Positions 58,670-64,000 of a stretch of DNA of 64,000 bases are shown in pieces. The stretch is from Trametopsis cervina (lineage: Eukaryota; Basidiomycota; Agaricomycetes; Polyporales; Irpicaceae): positions 51,947-115,946 of the forward strand of contig MU278383.1 of NCBI GenBank assembly GCA_022385755.1, read 5' to 3'. The notes beneath the pieces were generated by a model that was not told the DNA's origin, made no database searches, and saw only the letters and a program-made list of their open reading frames with translations. The position numbers were made by a program, and so were the translations under genes. How positions within the stretch are numbered: the stretch's first letter is position 1; every line of letters starts with the position of its first letter.

Positions 58670-59707
58670 CGTCGGATAAGTTAAGAGGTTGAGAGGGGAG
58701 GAGCTTTGTCCAGTTGCAGGGGCAACAAGGCCGAGAGGCCTGCCATTAAATATGACGACGAACAAGCGTTCTGTGAGTGTACCGCCGTTGATATTATGGA
58801 CAGAAAAAGCAAGGCGTCATATTGGGATAGTTTGAGTGTGACTGAGATCAGAGCCGCTCTGTTACTTGGCATCCTTGCGTAGACCATTCTCTAAAGGCGT
58901 ACGAAGATGAGATAGTGCGTAGTCTCCATTTCACAGATTGATATGATTTCGAGGTTTCTGAAGTCACGGTGTCGTTTCAGGCAGACCAAAGCTTAAGAGA
59001 TCATTCAGCGCCTGAAATGTTATCGCGGAACATTTGATCCTATGTCGTGAGTCTGACCGTGACATCCCGCGTTTTCAGCTGCGGTCATTCTAACACTACG
59101 AGCTGTCCTGCCTCATCAGCGACTATCAGCCTCAAAGCCCCCCTGATGCATAATAACAGTTCAGCGTCACGTCGGAACATACTGTAATGCGCTGCTCTGC
59201 AGGCTTTCCCCGCACGGACCCTGTCAGCAAATCTCGAATGTGACCGACTCTACGAGTACTTCAAGGCATTGCTATGATGTACCCCATCTCTTTGGCTATA
59301 TAGTTTATATGGTGATTTGTAACGTTGCCGTCAGTGATCATACACCAACACATCCGGAAATTGAGCTACACGGTACCGGTATCGAAATCTAAGCCACGTA
59401 AAGGTTGACTTCTAAACACGCACCCTCGCATTTCGCCATGACCAGGGAACGTTTGACTGGCTGTCAATGAAATCCTCCAGCTCAGAATCAACATTGCCTC
59501 CAGACGCCAACCCCGGCAATAGGAGAAACTGGATCAATTTTTGAGTTAGACCGAAAAGGGCTGTGCAACAATGACTGCCGGATCTGCGAAGAAGGATATA
59601 TTCATTGAGTGGATTTATAGAAATACGAAGGAATGACTAGCAAAGTACGAATAAATATGGTGTTCACGTAAACAAACCGCCAGAGCTCTAGCAGGTCCAG
59701 GTCCAGG
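58670..59707. other. Intergenic, 1.0 kb
   Basis: Upstream of the fusion gene and downstream of the MACPF-like gene, both minus strand. No gene, tRNA or clear repeat is seen. Confidence 0.55.
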
Positions 59708-62283
59708 CTAAAGATAAACAAAGCACGCAATACCCTCATCATTCCAACCAACCCTCAGGAGAGAGTTCTTCTCGTCCACGTTGGTGGTGAAAAGATGGGC
59801 GCTGGTGCGAGGGTTGAAGATGCGATACAGTGGGAAGGTGCCTGTTTGATGCGTCGCATAGACATATCCAACGATGCCAGGAACAGCACCTCCAGTGCTG
59901 TATTGGTTCTTCTCCTCTGCGCTAATCGTATACAAGTGCTTCTCGCCTCGATGAACACGGAACAGGGGAACAGTCTCTTCTTCCTGTTCAGGGAGGATGT
60001 GCGCTGCAAGCGTTTCGTAATTGAAACCGTAGACTCCTACAGCGCTGTCCAGTTCCGCAGATTTGGTTGTGTAGAAATGCTCGCCACTGCGGGTCGAAAA
60101 GAGACGATGGAGTGGGACTTTGTTCACGACCACGATAGGAACTTGAAGTTTGGTGATCGCTTGAGGCACCACTGCGAGAATCTTTGCGCGAGTCACATCA
60201 TCGAATAAATCAATGACTGACTTCACGCGGGTTATGCGCGTGACGGCCCAGTTGCTATGCTCAGCGAGACTGGCCTTCCATTCGGCGAAGGTATTCGCCT
60301 GCTGCGCAACACCACCCTGCAACGATCTATAAGATTGGGGTGCATAAGTGGAAGAGACAGCACTTACAACAGTCTCGAACTTGTCGTCGACAATATCAGC
60401 AACGGCAACCTGACACTCCGCGCACGGGCACGCCGGTCCATCCAGTTTAGCAAGATGATAGGTATTGTTGATCAATGATCTCATATCTTGAGCAAGACTT
60501 TCTGCTGTTTCCTATGAGCAACAGAGTGGGTCATCACACACGAACGGCCCTGAGCGAATGATGGAGGACGTACGTTGTCAGAGAGCGTCTTCCTGTAAGT
60601 TGCATGCTTCATGCCTCCCAGCTCCACGGCGGCGATATAGAAGTGACCGTATTCGCGGAACACCTTTCCCAGTTCGATGGAGCGCTTTGCCGCGTTTTCA
60701 ATCTCCAATGCTACCTGAATGGCGCTCTCGAATTGGGGGTGGGGTTTGATCGCAGTATCGAGAGTGACCTCGTATTTCGAGATGACATGACGACCAGTAA
60801 CTTGGACTGCCGAAGCCCACTCGCTTTCGGCTGTTTTAGTCACGTCACCGTCGTCGGAGACCCAGGGATGTTCGATGTCGAGGGTGCTTTCCGACCACCT
60901 TTCTTGAGCATACCCAGCGGCACGGGGAGATGAGGTCACAAAGACGTCGTCGACTTCGGCATCCAATTCTACGAACTGAACAGAGTAGACATCAACCCGT
61001 GCAACCACAGGAAGACTAGTCTTGTTGGGGCGAGCGATATCACTGATATCGACCCCAGAGCCAAGACCGCTGCTCAGGAGCTACATCATAGTCGTTCAGT
61101 ACAACAGTTTTGAGAGGCCAAGGAGTGTCTCACTAGGTTTTGCCTATCAGAGTCTGTAATCGCTTGTGCGTCCTGGGGTTTCTCTTCGACGGCAATAACT
61201 CGCTCTACGGCTGCTTCGCGTGACTGACAGGCCTCGCAAGGCTAACAATAACAATATAAGTAAGCCAGTATCATTTAGCCTGCAAACACCGACTCACGCA
61301 AAGAGTAGATGTAGCAGATACCTGCTCATCCAGCACGATAGTCTCATGACAGCCATCGGTGACGTCCGTGGCTACCGATTCGACCTGAAGCTGCTCAACA
61401 GCAGAGATCTGAAGATAATTTAGCGACCACCGAATGTAGCACGCTCATTTTACTCACTTGGGTGACAGTAGCACTTGGCTCTATTTCCGTCACCTTCAGA
61501 ACGGGAAGTTCGCAAACAACGAAATCCTTTGGAACTGGTAGAATCACAGTGTCAGGCTGCTCAACAACGACAGGTGCAGCCGACGCTTGACAAGCAGGGC
61601 AGGCCTAGGAATACTGTAAGGGACGCGTTTAGGTGAGATATGACCAATCTTACGCAGGTAGTGTGATAGTTGGGTGTGGCTGGCGTTGTTCCAACGTCGC
61701 TAGTATCTGATACAGCACTACTGAGGACCAGCTCGGGAGTTCGCTCAGCAGGCTTTGCAAGGGGTTGCGGGTGATGGATAGTATCACCCGCTACGAGATT
61801 TCCAGTCTGGTGAGCAACATGGTGGTCGACCACGGTCGGGATCCGCAGGGTGGAATCGTGAGAATGATGATAGGCCTGGCGGAGAAATCAACGAAAGTTG
61901 GAAATTATAAGCTGGTGGGGAAACTACCGTGACGGAAGGCACCGTTGAAGGCTCATTCATAGGCGCTTCGTCGCCAGTGACGACCAGAACCCCCTGTGTG
62001 CGGTGAAGAACGTCAGCAGCCGATGCGTACAGACGAACGAGAGTATATCTACCCTGAGAACCTCGGTCCACTTCGTGTGACCTTCCGAATGCTGGGACAG
62101 TGCCCCTTCAGAAGTATAGAATTTGTCTCCAGGTTTGATGACTTGGCCTTCTACAAGAGCTTTCCGAAGCTCAGCAACGCTTCCCTCTAGGCGTACGAAG
62201 CTCTTGGTCCTGGTTCGGATCTCATGCGGGGCGAATGGGCTGGGTTGCCTGATAATGTCCACTTCAACGAATGGGTTCGACAT
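59708..62283 (-). CDS. MACPF-like protein with DUF5648-type C-terminus
   Basis: A multidomain protein with a putative membrane-attack-complex/perforin region. The N-terminus (MSNPFVEVDIIRQPSPF) leads into a small ubiquitin-like module (VRLEGSVAELRKALVEGQVI, then KPGDKFYTSEG). A spacer follows with two Cys-x-x-Cys-Gln motifs (ACPACQAS and PCEACQSR). The MACPF-like part has REYGHFYIAAVELGGMKHAT and, later, TFAEWKASLAEHSNWAVTRI. A third CxxCQ lies in PCAECQVAV. The C-terminus has three repeats of the DUF5648 type (VPLHRLFSTRSGEHFYTT, then VPLFRVHRGEKHLYTISA and FPLYRIFNPRTSAHLFTT), thought to be carbohydrate-binding. No signal peptide is visible. MACPF assignment rests on short motifs and is moderate. 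It may be a pore-forming defence protein, but activity cannot be inferred. Confidence 0.7.
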
Positions 62284-63831
62284 GTTATCGAGATTGTGAG
62301 AGTAAAAATGACGGTGTGAGTGAGTGGATGAGGGAGTGTAAGTATGCGATTGGCTGCTGAGAACTGTGAGTCCATGGCGAACGCTGCTTGGTCTTATAGT
62401 CTGCTCTTAGTGAGAGTAAGGTCAGCATGGCAGGGCTTTGGACGGCAAGAACGGAAGATCCACGTCGCCGAGAGTGGCGCATTCAATGTCAGAAACGTGT
62501 AGCTGTCCTCGACGAGGAGGAATGGGCCCTGTAAAGGCCGCCCAGACGTTCGTTTTAGGCACGCGGCGGTATCGACATGCTTCCGTCGACGTGATTCAAT
62601 TACTTCTAGATGTGACGACTTCTTGGCTAGAACACAGCTCTGAAATATAGAGGGCATCACTGTGCGACTTTCATAAACATGAGTCCTTGCCTTGTAACAG
62701 AATACGGCTGATCGTAGCAATGTCCCAACCATGGCGGACAGACTTTTCCTGAGACTATGCATAGTAACATGCACATTGCCTAGACAAACAGGTTGTCAAA
62801 CAGACACGGCTTCCATGTTTTTAATCCGGCTGAAACAGTGCATGGGCCAGCCGAGTTGTTGACTGGAGAGACTGCGCATCAATTGCATATGTGGCGTATC
62901 ATGCGAACGAATGGTAGAAGTCGAGTCCGTTTTGGAAACGGTGTGCTCTTTGCTGTCGTTCAAAATGCTCCGCGTGCGCCTGAAGAAGCGCCGGCTCGCA
63001 GCTCTCAACCCTGCCGAACACCAGTCCTGAACTGGTACGCACACCTACAGGATTTCAATCCCTTCGAGCAAAAAGTAAATCATCATAGGCCAAGAGCTCA
63101 GATCTTAAGGATTTATTGGGTTGATACACAGCAAAAGATGCCTATAGACAGAAGTCGGCCATTGCAATTGTGCAGAAGGCAGTTTTGTCATAGTCAGTAC
63201 ACAGACCCGCACTTTTCCGTGCAGGGATACTGTATCCTGGCGTGAGGGGTAAGCGTCGATTAATATTCTACCATTCACAGGCCAGGAACAGTTTACCGTT
63301 GCTCAGTGCAAGATTCATACAAATGACAGCGCGTGGATGACAGCAAAGCAGCATTGCACATGAGAAGAATGAACAGCGATCCGTCAAATTCCCTAGAACG
63401 CTACCAGTAAACGCAATACTCCGTGAAGAAACACAGACGATGTGGTGAGAAACGTTCAATCTCCGCAGTCGACTTTGCAGGCGTTGACAAAGAGTCCTTG
63501 TCTTGCTATAGTTATCCAACATGCTTGTCATAGACCAACAGAGCACCAAAGGTCTTGTGCCTAGCTGCACGAATGTAAGTATGTGAGGCAACATGGTTCC
63601 TCTCAGCACGTCCAGCCCACCGGCCCTCCGTGAGTAGCGACGACAAAATGGTGTGCCTGGAGCTGTCAAGTCCTCGGGCTTGGACCTGTCCGTGAAGTCT
63701 CATCATCCTATGGAATGGTTTCACGAAGTCAGGCTGGAATATCAACAAAGGTCAATGTACGAGTTAAAAACGTCTGCGAGCACAGCAAACCCTCTAACAT
63801 CCCTTCCATAGCGTGTACTGCCGCCTATACA
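62284..63831. promoter_or_regulatory. Divergent intergenic region of two related genes
   Basis: 1.5 kb between the start of the MACPF-like gene (-) and the related gene at the right edge (+). Short frames inside show no recognisable family. No specific regulatory site can be named. Confidence 0.45.
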
Positions 63832-64000
63832 ATGGCTACCACACTCCTTCCGTTCGATATTCTATGCGACTCTGGCAATAAATCGCGGAGTCTTGCTCCT
63901 TCGGATGCCTCCTTTGCAGAGCTCAGGAGGCTGCTTGTGGTCGATAATATCATTCAACCCGGTGATAGCTTTTATGTCGATGGCGTAGCCATCAGCCACA
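63832..64000 (+). CDS. Start of a second ubiquitin-like/MACPF-type gene (partial)
   Basis: The frame from 63832 is open to the window end: MATTLLPFDILCDSGNKSRS, then SFAELRRLLVVDNIIQPGDS and FYVDGVAISH. The pattern S-x-A-E-L-R-x-x-L-V followed by I-x-P-G-D-x-F-Y matches the N-terminal module of the MACPF-like protein at 59708-62283. It is therefore probably a diverging paralog; its later domains lie outside the window. Confidence 0.6.
   Translation, partial: MATTLLPFDILCDSGNKSRSLAPSDASFAELRRLLVVDNIIQPGDSFYVDGVAISH

Overview
This window is nuclear DNA from a filamentous basidiomycete, most likely an Agaricomycete. Almost every gene is broken by GT-AG introns of about 50-65 nt. The families fit that group: DUF6534-like membrane proteins, a GMC oxidoreductase, a MACPF-like protein joined to DUF5648-type repeats, secreted SurE-like proteins and an intron-containing basidiomycete DDE transposase. 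I rebuilt exons by hand from splice motifs and reading-frame continuity. Terminal gene limits are firmer than some internal junctions.

Layout. 0-3 kb holds an apparently intact DDE transposase gene (-). 3-4.3 kb holds secreted SurE-like gene A (+). 4.9-5.9 kb holds an NHP6-type HMG-box protein (-), and 8.1-10.2 kb an oxysterol-binding protein (+). 10.7-20.8 kb is a mirror-symmetric block: tRNA-Ser(CGA) (-), SurE-like B (-), cytosolic leucyl-tRNA synthetase (-), then head-to-head PUS3 tRNA pseudouridine synthase (+), SurE-like C (+) and a second tRNA-Ser(CGA) (+). 20.9-22.7 kb holds a kelch-repeat protein (-), and 23.9-25.5 kb DUF6534-like gene 1 (-). 27.2-28.8 kb holds a secreted Asn/Gly/Ser/Ala-rich protein (-). 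30.2-31.2 kb holds tRNA-Gly(GCC) (-) and an IMPACT/YIH1-domain protein (+).

31.2-42.6 kb is gene-poor. It holds DUF6534-like gene 2 (-, 34.4-35.8 kb), microsatellites, a 44-bp tandem repeat and strong local strand asymmetry. 42.6-46.1 kb is an 18-exon GMC oxidoreductase (+) with 8-nt and 12-nt microexons. 46.4-49.4 kb is an M3-family metallopeptidase (-). 50.5-52.5 kb is DUF6534-like gene 3 (+), and 54.1-55.4 kb another multi-pass membrane protein (+). 55.9-58.7 kb is a striking fusion (-): a Glu/Leu/Phe/Val-type amino-acid dehydrogenase joined to a two-part vicinal-oxygen-chelate (VOC) region resembling 4-hydroxyphenylpyruvate dioxygenase. 59.7-62.3 kb is a MACPF-like/DUF5648 protein (-). 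At the right edge a diverging gene (+) starts with an N-terminal domain like that protein's.

How the genes may work together. LeuRS, PUS3 and the tRNA-Ser genes are all translation-related. The tRNA-Ser(CGA) has a U at position 39, the class of site PUS3 modifies. The dehydrogenase-VOC fusion is the best candidate for an undescribed system: one chain could deaminate an amino acid to a 2-oxo acid and then oxidise that acid. The rest is a mix of housekeeping genes and lineage-expanded families (three SurE-like, three DUF6534-like).
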